This document shows, in pieces, positions 1 to 8,297 of a stretch of DNA of 64,000 nt. Both the position numbers and the translations under genes were made by a program. Under the pieces are notes generated by a model. The model did no database searches, had not been told where the DNA came from, and saw only the letters and a program-made list of their open reading frames with translations. Origin of the DNA: Enterobacteriaceae bacterium UBA5654 (GTDB lineage: Bacteria > Pseudomonadota > Gammaproteobacteria > Enterobacterales > Enterobacteriaceae); the NCBI GenBank assembly GCA_002421005.1, contig DIJC01000015.1:62001-126000 (forward strand), read 5' to 3'. Position 1 is the first letter of the stretch, and each line of letters starts with the position of its first letter.

Positions 1-1260
1 CATCCCGGCCACCGCAACCACCACGCCTGAAACCGGCGAAATGGTACGGCCAAGGTTGGAGGCTTGCAGCATAGGAATGGAGAGATACGCCGGGTTAATG
101 CCGGACTGATGCGCCAGTTTCGGGATCATTTCGACAAAAGCATAGAACGGCGCGTTACCGGAGCCGGTGGTCATCGCCGCCAGCATGGTCAGCACCACCA
201 GCACCAGCATCAGGATGATACTGGCCGAGCCGAACGAGGTGGCGATGGAGATCAGGCTCTGAATAAAGCCAATCGTGCTTAATCCCTGGGCAAAAACGCC
301 TGCCGCCACCAGCAGCATCACCACGCCTGCAAAGGCATCCGCCATGCCGCGCCATGCGACATCCAGCCCGGCAAAAACTTTCTGGGTGCTGAAGCTGCGC
401 AGAAATTCGAGGATAGCCGCCAGCAGCATACAGATCACCAGAATGGTGATGATGTGCAGTTCCGGCCCCCATTTACCGTCAAAAATCAGCACGCCGATAA
501 TCGGCGTAAACGGCAGGATGGCGTAGAACGACGGCGCGGTAGTGGTGATCTCGTTCACGTCCAGCATTTCGTGGGTGATTTGCTCTTTCTTGTCGAGATA
601 ACGCTGCCAGAAAAAGTGCGCTATCGCCATGCTGATAATGGCGGCGATGGAAATCGGCAGGGTCGTTTTAAAAGCAAAATCAATCAGCGGCATTTCAGCG
701 GCTTTCGCGGCCAGCACCACGTCGCCGGAGGTCGGGGAGAGAATAATCGCGGCGGGGGAGGCGCAAATCGCGGCGGCAGCCCCACGGCTGATCCCGACGT
801 TAACCATGACCGGGAACAGCGTTGCCATGAGCAGTACGCCCAGACCGGTGGCGGAAGATACGGCGAGCGACATCAGGCAGGCGACAAAATAGGCCGCGAT
901 CATCAGAATGTACGGCGAATTAATATAGCGCAGCGGTTTGGAGGCCAGTTTAACCACCATATCGTTGGCACCGATATGGGTCATGTAGGCCGCAAAGCCG
1001 CACAGCATCATGATCATCATGCCGAGATCGCCGCCGCGACTCATTAGCAGGATTTTTATGTATTCAACGATATCGGTCGCGGAATAGCCGGTGCTGGGGT
1101 TGCTGGCGGGTAAAATCTGATGTCCCAGAATGGCGCTGAGGATCAGCAGCAGCAGCCCGCCGACAAACAGTACGCCAGTCGCGGAATAACCTTTAATGAT
1201 GTATCGGGCGACGCCGACAATGACCACCACGCCGATGAGTAGCTCTAAAAACGTTAACAT
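1..1260 (-). CDS. dcuC: DcuC anaerobic C4-dicarboxylate carrier (3' end cut by window)
   Basis: Inner-membrane carrier that exchanges or exports succinate for fumarate during fermentation and fumarate respiration. The frame is open from an ATG ending at 1260 to the first base of the window, giving 420 residues; the E. coli protein is about 461, so roughly 40 C-terminal residues are missing. The visible protein begins MLTFLELLIGVVVIVGVARY and is almost entirely hydrophobic segments, with conserved stretches such as ASPAAIILSPTSGDV and ASNLGRTISPVSGVV. It faces away from the copper operon. An FNR-type site lies about 100 bp upstream, fitting anaerobic induction. The family is recognised from sequence; transport direction is family knowledge. 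Confidence 0.93.
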   Translation of the reverse strand, partial: MLTFLELLIGVVVIVGVARYIIKGYSATGVLFVGGLLLLILSAILGHQILPASNPSTGYSATDIVEYIKILLMSRGGDLGMMIMMLCGFAAYMTHIGANDMVVKLASKPLRYINSPYILMIAAYFVACLMSLAVSSATGLGVLLMATLFPVMVNVGISRGAAAAICASPAAIILSPTSGDVVLAAKAAEMPLIDFAFKTTLPISIAAIISMAIAHFFWQRYLDKKEQITHEMLDVNEITTTAPSFYAILPFTPIIGVLIFDGKWGPELHIITILVICMLLAAILEFLRSFSTQKVFAGLDVAWRGMADAFAGVVMLLVAAGVFAQGLSTIGFIQSLISIATSFGSASIILMLVLVVLTMLAAMTTGSGNAPFYAFVEMIPKLAHQSGINPAYLSIPMLQASNLGRTISPVSGVVVAVAGM

Positions 1261-1613
1261 TATTGTCACCTGTAACCGTGTTACCCAGAGAAAATGCTGC
1301 CTGAACAGTAATATGTGAGAATTCTGCGCGAAATGTGCCGAAAAAGTGGGCGGGATGTGCTGATAAAAATCAATAAACCCGCGACTAAAAACCGCGCAGA
1401 GTATATTTCATCCATTATTTAATGTGGAGCGGTAATATTCATTATATGAATATATAAAATGGGTTTTTATGATACGTAAATGATAAATAAACGTTAAAAT
1501 TAGCGGCAATTGAGCCTGAATATCCGGCAAACGTAAATTAGCTAAAAAATCCTTTAATTTAAAAATTAGACCTACGTATACTCGCTTAACCATTCATTGA
1601 CTTGCGAAATGAT
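1261..1613. other. Intergenic region between divergent dcuC and the copper operon
   Basis: About 350 bp, clearly AT-richer than its neighbours from roughly 1370 to 1600. It must carry the promoters of both dcuC and the metal-efflux operon. Besides the FNR-type site there is a short inverted repeat, ATTCA-TTATA-TGAAT, at about 1437-1451. I looked for a CusR box (AAAATGACAA-N2-TTGTCATTTT) and a CueR dyad and found neither, so the metal-responsive control of the downstream operon cannot be read from the sequence. Confidence 0.6.
1360..1373. promoter_or_regulatory. Candidate FNR site upstream of dcuC
   Basis: CTGAT-AAAA-ATCAA matches the FNR consensus TTGAT-N4-ATCAA at 9 of 10 specified bases. 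It is centred about 106 bp upstream of the dcuC start codon. E. coli dcuC is known to be FNR-activated, so this is the likely activator site. The transcription start is not known here. Confidence 0.6.
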
Positions 1614-2006
1614 ATGCACGCCCATGGGATCTACCGCCTGCGCTTCCTGAAAAAGCATCTGCTGATGCTTTTGCTGGCGTTTGGCTGGCTGTTGATCCAG
1701 AGTCAAATGGCGCTTGCCTCTCATGACTGCGCGCTGCAACCGCAGGGTGAAGCGGTGATGATCCAGCATCTGGATCACCAGATGACGCACCCGGCGGTGG
1801 CGAAAGCGCCGCTGTGCGATAAACACTGCGTGCCGGATACGGCGCAGAAAATTACCGATCATCCGCCGGTGGTGGCGCTGCCGGTCGCCATGACTCTCGA
1901 TGTGATGCCGCTGCCGTGCCAGGCCGCACCACGCAGTGAGTGGTCGCTGACCCCGCCCGCCGCAGGCCCGCCTGCCACCATCCGTTTTTGCCGCTTCAGA
2001 GAATAG
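1614..2006 (+). CDS. Small secreted Cys/His-rich protein, first gene of copper operon
   Basis: 130 residues from the ATG at 1614; an in-frame TTG at 1602 could add four. The N-terminus is basic then hydrophobic (KKHLLMLLLAFGWLL, ending QMALA), a probable signal peptide or anchor. The rest is rich in His, Met and Cys: SHDC, an IQHLDHQMTH stretch, CDKHC, a PLPC segment and a C-terminal FCRF. The layout resembles the poorly characterised CopL/DUF2946-type proteins found at the head of metal-resistance operons, but I cannot name a family with certainty. It is followed 57 bp later by cusF on the same strand, so a periplasmic metal-binding or sensing role is inferred. No strong ribosome binding site is visible. 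Confidence 0.6.
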   Translation: MHAHGIYRLRFLKKHLLMLLLAFGWLLIQSQMALASHDCALQPQGEAVMIQHLDHQMTHPAVAKAPLCDKHCVPDTAQKITDHPPVVALPVAMTLDVMPLPCQAAPRSEWSLTPPAAGPPATIRFCRFRE

Positions 2007-2063
2007 CCACTCCGATAATTCGCCGATTTTTTTACCCAAAATTCACGATTATCTGGAGTTGTT

Positions 2064-2375
2064 ATGACTATTTTTATCCGCGCGCTGACTGGCGTGCTGC
2101 TGACGTTTTCCCTTTTCTCCGCTCAGGCCCACGAGCATCAGCCTCAACCTGCCCAGGCCACCCCGGTGCATCACGCGCAGGGCATTATCAAAAAAATCAC
2201 GCCGCAAACGGTGACCATTGCGCATCAGGCTATTGCCGATCTCAACTGGCCCCCGATGACCATGCAGTTTGCGCTTTCTGCTCCCGTCTCGCTGACGGCG
2301 GGCGATCGCGTTGATTTTACCTTCGTTCAGGACGATTCCGGTTACCGGATCGTCTCGCTGACCGCGCTGCGCTGA
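2064..2375 (+). CDS. cusF: CusF-type periplasmic Cu(I)/Ag(I) metallochaperone
   Basis: 103 residues: a signal peptide ending in SAQA, then a small OB-fold domain. CusF of E. coli binds Cu(I) and Ag(I) through one His, two Met and a cation-pi Trp. The matching residues are present in VTIAHQAIADLNWPPMTMQF: the His, the Trp and the M-x-M pair. It hands metal to the CusB adaptor in the periplasm. A GGAG ribosome site lies about 6 bases before the ATG. The next gene, the outer-membrane factor, starts 12 bp downstream. The same domain recurs at the C-terminus of the CusB-like protein in this operon. Confidence 0.88.
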   Translation: MTIFIRALTGVLLTFSLFSAQAHEHQPQPAQATPVHHAQGIIKKITPQTVTIAHQAIADLNWPPMTMQFALSAPVSLTAGDRVDFTFVQDDSGYRIVSLTALR

Positions 2376-2387
2376 ACCGGAGGAACT

Positions 2388-3644
2388 ATGAAATTTTCTG
2401 CGCTGAGCCTGTGGCTCGGCGGGGCATTGCTCGGCGTTATTCATCTCTCCGCCCAGGCGGAAACGTGGACCCTCGCGCAAACCCTGACCGCTGCCCAGCG
2501 CTATTCTGCCGGGCTTTCCGCCAGTCACAACGAAGCCCGCGCGCTGGAGTCGATGGCCGGTTCCGCCCGCGAACTGCCGGACCCACAGCTTAAATTTGGT
2601 ATTGAGAATCTGCCCGTGCAGGGCAGTAATGACCGGCGTTTTACCCGCGAAGGCATGACTATGCAGCGCGTTGGCGTGATGCAGCGCTACGTCAGCCAGG
2701 AGAAGCGCGAGCGAAAAGCGCTGACCCTTGAAGCGCAGGCGCAAAGCGTGACCGCCCAGACCGCTACGCTGACCGCCGCGTTGCAGCGCGATGCCGCGCA
2801 GGCGTGGCTGGATCTGGCGCTTTCGGAAAAAGCGCTGGCGACGGCGAAACGGGTGGTGGCGGAAACCGCACGCCAGCGGACGGCGCAAACGGCAAGCGTG
2901 GGCACTGGCAGCGCCATGCCGGACAGCGTCCCGGAACTTCAGCTCACGCTCAGTACCCTGCGCGACGAAGTCACGCTGGCCGAGCGTGACGTGCAGGTCG
3001 CCCGCGCCCGTCTGCTGCAACTGACCGGCGAACCGGTAACGGGCATCAGCGGCAAGCTGCCGCCCTATCAGCGCCTGCCCGCCGATGAAAAAACGCTGCT
3101 GGAAGGGATTGCTCTGCATCCGGAGGTGATCGCCGCCGCGCGTGAGGCGAGCACCGCCAAAGCGCGTTCGGCTCAGTCGGCGGTCGCCGCCATTCCCGAT
3201 GTCGAGGTGGAGCTGTACTACGCTCACCGCGCCGAGGGCTATGACGATATGGCCGGGGTGATGTTTACCGTCGATCTGCCGCTGTTTCAGGCGCGCCGTC
3301 AGGATAAAGATCATGCCGCTGACGTTTCGCTCTCCATGCAGGCTAACGATAACGTTGCCCAGACCGAGCGCGAGCATACCGCGCAGGTCAGTTCGCTGAT
3401 TGCGGAATACCAGGCTGCGCAAACGCTATGGATCCGACAGCGTGACGATGTTCTTCCCCTTCAGCAGCAGCGGCTGGATCTGCTGACCGCGCAGTATCGT
3501 GCCGGGCAGTCCACCCTTTCCGCGCTACTGGGCGCGCGTCGCGATGTGCTCGCCAGCGAACTGGCAGTGAATAAAGCCGAAAAAGAGGTTGCCCGTAACT
3601 GGGCGGCAATTCGCTGGCTGATCCCACAGGAGTTAACCCAATGA
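2388..3644 (+). CDS. cusC: CusC/TolC-type outer-membrane efflux factor
   Basis: 418 residues with a signal peptide ending SAQA and two long coiled-coil-rich halves typical of outer-membrane efflux proteins (one around residues 75-200, the other around 300-405). It would form the trimeric exit duct for the CusBA pump. Unlike E. coli CusC (about 457 residues, lipid-anchored at its first mature Cys), this protein has no lipobox Cys after the signal peptide and is shorter, closer to the length of CzcC-type proteins. The stop overlaps the start of the adaptor gene by 4 bases (ATGA), suggesting coupled translation. The symbol follows operon context and is less certain than the family. Confidence 0.82.
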   Translation: MKFSALSLWLGGALLGVIHLSAQAETWTLAQTLTAAQRYSAGLSASHNEARALESMAGSARELPDPQLKFGIENLPVQGSNDRRFTREGMTMQRVGVMQRYVSQEKRERKALTLEAQAQSVTAQTATLTAALQRDAAQAWLDLALSEKALATAKRVVAETARQRTAQTASVGTGSAMPDSVPELQLTLSTLRDEVTLAERDVQVARARLLQLTGEPVTGISGKLPPYQRLPADEKTLLEGIALHPEVIAAAREASTAKARSAQSAVAAIPDVEVELYYAHRAEGYDDMAGVMFTVDLPLFQARRQDKDHAADVSLSMQANDNVAQTEREHTAQVSSLIAEYQAAQTLWIRQRDDVLPLQQQRLDLLTAQYRAGQSTLSALLGARRDVLASELAVNKAEKEVARNWAAIRWLIPQELTQ

Positions 3645-5074
3645 AAAAAGGAATGCTGGCAATGATCGCCGTGACGATTCTGGCGGGCGGCGTCGGCTAC
3701 TACGCCGGTCGCGAAACCCCATCGTCTTCCGCGCCGTCAGACGCTTCGCCGCAGCGCAACGTGCTTTACTGGTACGATCCGATGGTGCCGGACCAGCGCT
3801 TCGATAAGCCGGGCAAGTCACCGTTTATGGATATGCCGCTGGTGCCCCGCTATGCCGATGAAGGGCAGGCCGACAGCGGCGTAAACATTAGCGCCCGGCA
3901 GCAGCAAAATCTGGGCATGAAAGTGGCGAAGGTGGAAAAAAGAGTGCTGACAGCAGACTTTTCCGCCTTCGGCACCGTTACCAGCGATGAACGCAGCCTG
4001 CGCATCGTTCCCTCGCCAGCCTCCGGGGTAGTGGAAAAGCTGTTCGTGCGCGCGCCGCAGCAGTGGGTGAAGGCGGGCGAGCCGCTGGCGCGCTTGTGGA
4101 TCCCCGACTGGACAGCGGCGCAGCAGGAGTATCTGGCGGTGCGGCGGCTGGGGGAGGCGACGCTGACCCGCGCGGCCCGCGAGCGGCTGGCGCTGCAGTT
4201 TATGCCCGCCGCGATCGTCCGCGAGCTTGAACGCAGCGGTCAGCCGCAAACGCGGATCACCCTGCGCGCGGAACAGGCGGGCTACGTGGCGAAACTGGAT
4301 ACCCGCGAGGGCGCGCAGGTCACCGCCACCGCGCCGCTGTTTGAACTGGCCGCGCTCGATCCGGTGTGGGTGATCGTGGATTATCCACCGACCCAGGCCG
4401 CGCAGCTTGCGCCGGGCAGCGAAATTATCGCCAGCGTCGCCAGCTGGCCCGGTGAGCAGTTTCAGGGGCGGGTGAGCGAACTGTTACCCCAGCTTGAAAC
4501 CACCACCCGGACCCTGCGTGCGCGTATCGTGCTGGATAATCCGCAGCAAAAGCTAAAGCCGGGGATGTTTCTTACCGTTAAAGCCGCACAGAATCCGCAC
4601 GGGCAGCCGGTGCTGGCGGTACCGGAAGAGTCGCTGATTGATACCGGCAGCGCCAGCCGGGTACTGCTGGCCGATGGCGAAGGGCATTTCAGCGCCGCCA
4701 GCGTAACGACCGGGATGACCGCTAATGGCTGGACGGAGATCCGTAGCGGCTTACGCGAAGGTCAGCAGGTCGTCACGTCCGGGCAATTCCTGATCGACTC
4801 CGAAGCCAGCCTGCGCAGCGCGCTGCCAGCGCAGATCGCGGTGAAGGAATATCAGACTACCGGCGTGGTGAAAGCGCTTGAGGGCAACACCATCACTCTC
4901 GCGCATCAGCCCGTCCCGGAACTGCAATGGGGGGCGATGACCATGGACTTTACGCTGAAGCAGCCCGCTGACGGCATTCACGTCGGCGATAAGGTGATGT
5001 TCAGTTTCACGCTGGATGACGAGCAGGGGGCAACGATTACCCATCTGATGCCCGGCGGGGAGGCGATGCAATGA
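3641..5074 (+). CDS. cusB: CusB-type membrane-fusion adaptor fused to C-terminal CusF domain
   Basis: 477 residues; E. coli CusB is about 407. After an N-terminal membrane anchor comes the metal-binding segment WYDPMVPDQRFDKPGKSPFM and the following DM, which keeps the three Met residues used by E. coli CusB to accept Cu(I)/Ag(I) from CusF. A barrel-sandwich and beta-barrel adaptor body follows (about residues 90-385). The last ~75 residues are a second CusF fold (VVKALEGNTITLAHQPVPEL then QWGAMTMDF), with the His, Trp and two Met ligands intact. The adaptor therefore carries its own chaperone module. It overlaps cusC upstream and cusA downstream by 4 bases each. Confidence 0.87.
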   Translation: MKKGMLAMIAVTILAGGVGYYAGRETPSSSAPSDASPQRNVLYWYDPMVPDQRFDKPGKSPFMDMPLVPRYADEGQADSGVNISARQQQNLGMKVAKVEKRVLTADFSAFGTVTSDERSLRIVPSPASGVVEKLFVRAPQQWVKAGEPLARLWIPDWTAAQQEYLAVRRLGEATLTRAARERLALQFMPAAIVRELERSGQPQTRITLRAEQAGYVAKLDTREGAQVTATAPLFELAALDPVWVIVDYPPTQAAQLAPGSEIIASVASWPGEQFQGRVSELLPQLETTTRTLRARIVLDNPQQKLKPGMFLTVKAAQNPHGQPVLAVPEESLIDTGSASRVLLADGEGHFSAASVTTGMTANGWTEIRSGLREGQQVVTSGQFLIDSEASLRSALPAQIAVKEYQTTGVVKALEGNTITLAHQPVPELQWGAMTMDFTLKQPADGIHVGDKVMFSFTLDDEQGATITHLMPGGEAMQ

Positions 5075-8000
5075 TTGCTGCTGTTATTCGCGCCGCGCTG
5101 CGCAACCGGCTGCTGGTGATCCTCGCGGCCATCGGTATGGCGCTCTGGGGATTGTGGGCGGTTCAGCGTGCGCCGCTGGATGCGCTGCCGGATCTCTCTG
5201 ACGTGCAGGTGATCGTCCGCGCCAGCTATCCGGGTAAAGCGCCGCAAATTATTGAAGATCAGGTGACCTGGCCGCTGACCACTTCAATGCTTTCCGTGCC
5301 CGGCGCGAAAACGGTGCGCGGCTATTCGATGTTTGGCGATGCATACGTGTACGTCCTCTTTGAGGATGGGGTCGATCTTTACTGGGCGCGTTCGCGGGTG
5401 CTGGAATATTTAAGCCAGATCCAGGCCCAGTTGCCGGAGGGGGCGACGGTCGCGCTGGGGCCGGATGCTACCGGCGTGGGCTGGATCTACGAATACGCGC
5501 TGGTGGATCGCAGCGGTAAACACAGCCTTGCTGATTTGCGTGCGCTTCAGGACTGGACGCTGCGCTACGAGCTGAAAACGGTGCCGAATGTCTCCGAAGT
5601 GGCGAGCGTAGGCGGAATGGTCAAACAGTATCAGGTGATCCCCGATCCGGCGCGTCTGCGGGCGCTGAATATTACTCATCAGCAACTGGTTGATGCCCTG
5701 AAAGCGTCAAATCAGGAGAGCGGCGGGGCGGTGCTGGAAATGGGCGAAGCTGAGTATATGGTGCGCACCAGCGGCTATTTGCAGCGGCCCGATGATTTCC
5801 GTCAGGTGGTGATTGCCAGCCGGGAGGGCGTGCCGGTGATGCTGTCGGATGTGGCTGACGTGCGTATCGGTCCGGAGATCCGGCGCGGCGTGGCGGAGCT
5901 TAACGGGGAAGGCGAAGTGGCGGGCGGAATCATCGTCATGCGCTACGGGCAAAACGCGCTGGAAACCATCCGGGCGGTGAAAAGCAAACTTCTGGCGCTG
6001 CAACAAACGCTGCCCGGAGGCGTGGAGATTGTGCCGGTCTATGACCGTTCGACGCTGATCGAGCACGCCGTCGAAACCTTAAGCCATAAACTGATTGAAG
6101 AGTTTATCGTGGTCGCCGCCGTCTGTACGCTGTTTCTGTTTCACTTCCGCTCGGCGCTGGTGGCGATTGTCTCTCTGCCGCTCGGCATTCTCGGCGCGTT
6201 TATCGTTATGCATTATCAGGGCGTTAACGCCAATATTATGTCCCTCGGTGGGATCGCCATTGCGATTGGCGCGATGGTCGATGCCGCAATTGTAATGATT
6301 GAAAACATGCATAAAACGCTGGAGCAGTGGCGGCACGATCACCCTGACCAACAGCCGGAAAGCGCCGATTACTGGCGCATTGCCGAACAGGCGGCGGTGG
6401 AAGTGGGGCCTGCGCTGTTTTGCAGCCTGCTGATCATCACTCTGTCGTTTATTCCGGTGTTCTCGCTGGAGGCGCAGGAAGGGCGAATGTTCTCGCCGCT
6501 GGCATTTACCAAAACCTGGTCGATGGCGGTCGCCGCCGGGCTGGGGATCACCCTGGTGCCAGTGCTGATGGGCTATTTTATTCGCGGTAAGATCCCCGAT
6601 GAGAAAGCCAATCCGCTTAACCGCTGGCTGATCCGCGCCTATGAGCCGCTGCTGGACCGCGTTCTGCAATGGCCGAAAGCCACGCTGGGGCTGGCGCTGA
6701 TCCTGTTACTGGTGACGTTCTGGCCGCTCAGTCGCCTCGGCAGCGAGTTTATGCCGCCGCTGGACGAGGGCGATCTGCTGTACATGCCGTCAACCCTGCC
6801 GGGCATCTCCGTGCGCGAGGCCACGCGGCTGCTCCAGCAGACCGATCGGCTGATCAAGAGCGTACCGGAAGTTGAAAGCGTATTTGGTAAAGCCGGGCGC
6901 GCGGAATCGGCGACGGATCCCGCGCCGTTAACCATGCTGGAAACCACCATCAGCTTCAAACCCCGCGACCAGTGGCGCAGCGGGATGACGCCCGACAAGC
7001 TGGTGGCTGAACTGGATCGCACGGTAAGCATTCCCGGCATTGCTAACGTCTGGGTGCCGCCGATCCGTAACCGGCTGGATATGCTGGCGACCGGGATCAA
7101 AAGCCCGGTTGGGATCAAGGTCAACGGCAGTAATATCGCGGATATTGAGCGCGTCGCTCGCCAGATTGAGGGGCTGGTCAAAGAGGTGCCGGGCGTGACC
7201 TCTGCGCTGGCGGAGCGTTTATCCGGCGGGCGCTATGTCGATATCAAAATCAATCGTCTTCAGGCCGCGCGGTATGGCGTGTCGGTGCAGGAGCTGCAAT
7301 CGCTGGTGGCGACGCTGGTCGGGGGCGAAAATGTCGGGCAGACGACAGAGGGACGGGAGCGCTATCCCATTAACGTCCGCTATCCACGGGAACTACGCGA
7401 CAATCTCGACAAACTGCGCAATCTGCCGGTGGTGACGGCCAACGGCAGTCAGGTGGCGCTGGGGCAACTGGCCGAGATTTCGCTTAGCGAAGGCCCGCCA
7501 ATGCTGAAAAGCGAAAACGCTCGCCTGTCGAACTGGATTTATGTCGATCTGCGCGGTCGCGACCTGAAATCCGCGGTGGATGACATGCAGCAGCGGGTGG
7601 CGCAGCAGGTCAAACTGCCGCAGGGGGTAACGCTTTCATGGTCGGGGCAGTTTGAATATCTGGAGCGCGCGACGGCGAAGCTGAAAATAGTCCTGCCGGT
7701 GACGCTGATGATTATTTTCGTGCTGCTGTGGCTTACCTTCAGGCGTATTTCAGACGTGCTGCTGATTATGGGCACGCTGCCATTTTCGCTTATTGGTGGG
7801 GTCTGGCTGCTGTGGCTGCTGGGATATAATCTGTCGGTGGCAGGTGCCGTCGGATTTATTGCCCTGGCGGGCGTCGCTGCCGAGTTTGGCGTCATTATGG
7901 TGCTGTATCTTAATCACGCCATTGAGAAATATCAGCGTCTCGAACCCGAGGGCGGAAATATCACGCTGATGCGCGCCATTCACGAAGGCGCGGTATTGCG

Positions 8001-8190
8001 CGTGCGGCCAAAAGTGATGACCGTGGCGACAATCATGACCGGGCTGCTGCCGATTATGTGGGGCAGCGGCAGCGGATCGGAAGTGATGAGCCGTATTGCC
8101 GCGCCGATGATTGGGGGTATGATCACCGCGCCGTTATTGTCGATGCTGGTTATTCCGGCGGTATATAAGTTGCTCCATCGGGTGAAATAA
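5071..8190 (+). CDS. cusA: CusA-type heavy-metal RND efflux pump
   Basis: 1039 residues, the usual size of heavy-metal RND transporters (E. coli CusA 1047). It has twelve predicted membrane helices and two large periplasmic loops. The three Met residues that carry Cu(I)/Ag(I) in E. coli CusA (M573, M623, M672) are matched by M572 (LLYMPS), M622 (APLTM) and M671 (RLDML). The proton-relay Asp of helix 4 is D404 in GAMVDAAIV. These residues support Cu/Ag rather than Zn/Co/Cd as substrate. It is the last gene of the operon and is followed by a 9-bp GC-rich hairpin. Confidence 0.92.
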   Translation: MIAAVIRAALRNRLLVILAAIGMALWGLWAVQRAPLDALPDLSDVQVIVRASYPGKAPQIIEDQVTWPLTTSMLSVPGAKTVRGYSMFGDAYVYVLFEDGVDLYWARSRVLEYLSQIQAQLPEGATVALGPDATGVGWIYEYALVDRSGKHSLADLRALQDWTLRYELKTVPNVSEVASVGGMVKQYQVIPDPARLRALNITHQQLVDALKASNQESGGAVLEMGEAEYMVRTSGYLQRPDDFRQVVIASREGVPVMLSDVADVRIGPEIRRGVAELNGEGEVAGGIIVMRYGQNALETIRAVKSKLLALQQTLPGGVEIVPVYDRSTLIEHAVETLSHKLIEEFIVVAAVCTLFLFHFRSALVAIVSLPLGILGAFIVMHYQGVNANIMSLGGIAIAIGAMVDAAIVMIENMHKTLEQWRHDHPDQQPESADYWRIAEQAAVEVGPALFCSLLIITLSFIPVFSLEAQEGRMFSPLAFTKTWSMAVAAGLGITLVPVLMGYFIRGKIPDEKANPLNRWLIRAYEPLLDRVLQWPKATLGLALILLLVTFWPLSRLGSEFMPPLDEGDLLYMPSTLPGISVREATRLLQQTDRLIKSVPEVESVFGKAGRAESATDPAPLTMLETTISFKPRDQWRSGMTPDKLVAELDRTVSIPGIANVWVPPIRNRLDMLATGIKSPVGIKVNGSNIADIERVARQIEGLVKEVPGVTSALAERLSGGRYVDIKINRLQAARYGVSVQELQSLVATLVGGENVGQTTEGRERYPINVRYPRELRDNLDKLRNLPVVTANGSQVALGQLAEISLSEGPPMLKSENARLSNWIYVDLRGRDLKSAVDDMQQRVAQQVKLPQGVTLSWSGQFEYLERATAKLKIVLPVTLMIIFVLLWLTFRRISDVLLIMGTLPFSLIGGVWLLWLLGYNLSVAGAVGFIALAGVAAEFGVIMVLYLNHAIEKYQRLEPEGGNITLMRAIHEGAVLRVRPKVMTVATIMTGLLPIMWGSGSGSEVMSRIAAPMIGGMITAPLLSMLVIPAVYKLLHRVK

Positions 8191-8193
8191 TGG

Positions 8194-8215
8194 CGGGCGC
8201 TCTGCGGAGCGCCCG
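8194..8215 (+). terminator. Hairpin after cusA
   Basis: Perfect 9-bp stem CGGGCGCTC / GAGCGCCCG with a TGCG loop, 3 bp after the cusA stop. The following T-run is weak (TTATG), so it may stabilise or only partly terminate the copper mRNA. Confidence 0.6.
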
Positions 8216-8297
8216 TTATGCAATATGATTAAACTTAGGGATTTTTCCGCTTTCGTTAAGCCTTTATTCATATATTTTATGGTAGCATGCCATAGAA

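Noticed and set aside
1408..1593. 61-codon minus-strand ORF in the dcuC-copper operon gap
   Set aside because: AT-rich, no ribosome site, no similarity recognised; more likely promoter DNA.
2049..3422. 457-codon open frame antisense to cusF and cusC
   Set aside because: Shadow of GC-rich coding sequence on the other strand; composition is Arg/Gly/His-rich and it has no recognisable domain.
8221..8290. Possible PhoP box upstream of pagP
   Set aside because: Only weak half-site matches (GTTAAG and TATTCA); not enough to call, although pagP is PhoP-regulated in relatives.
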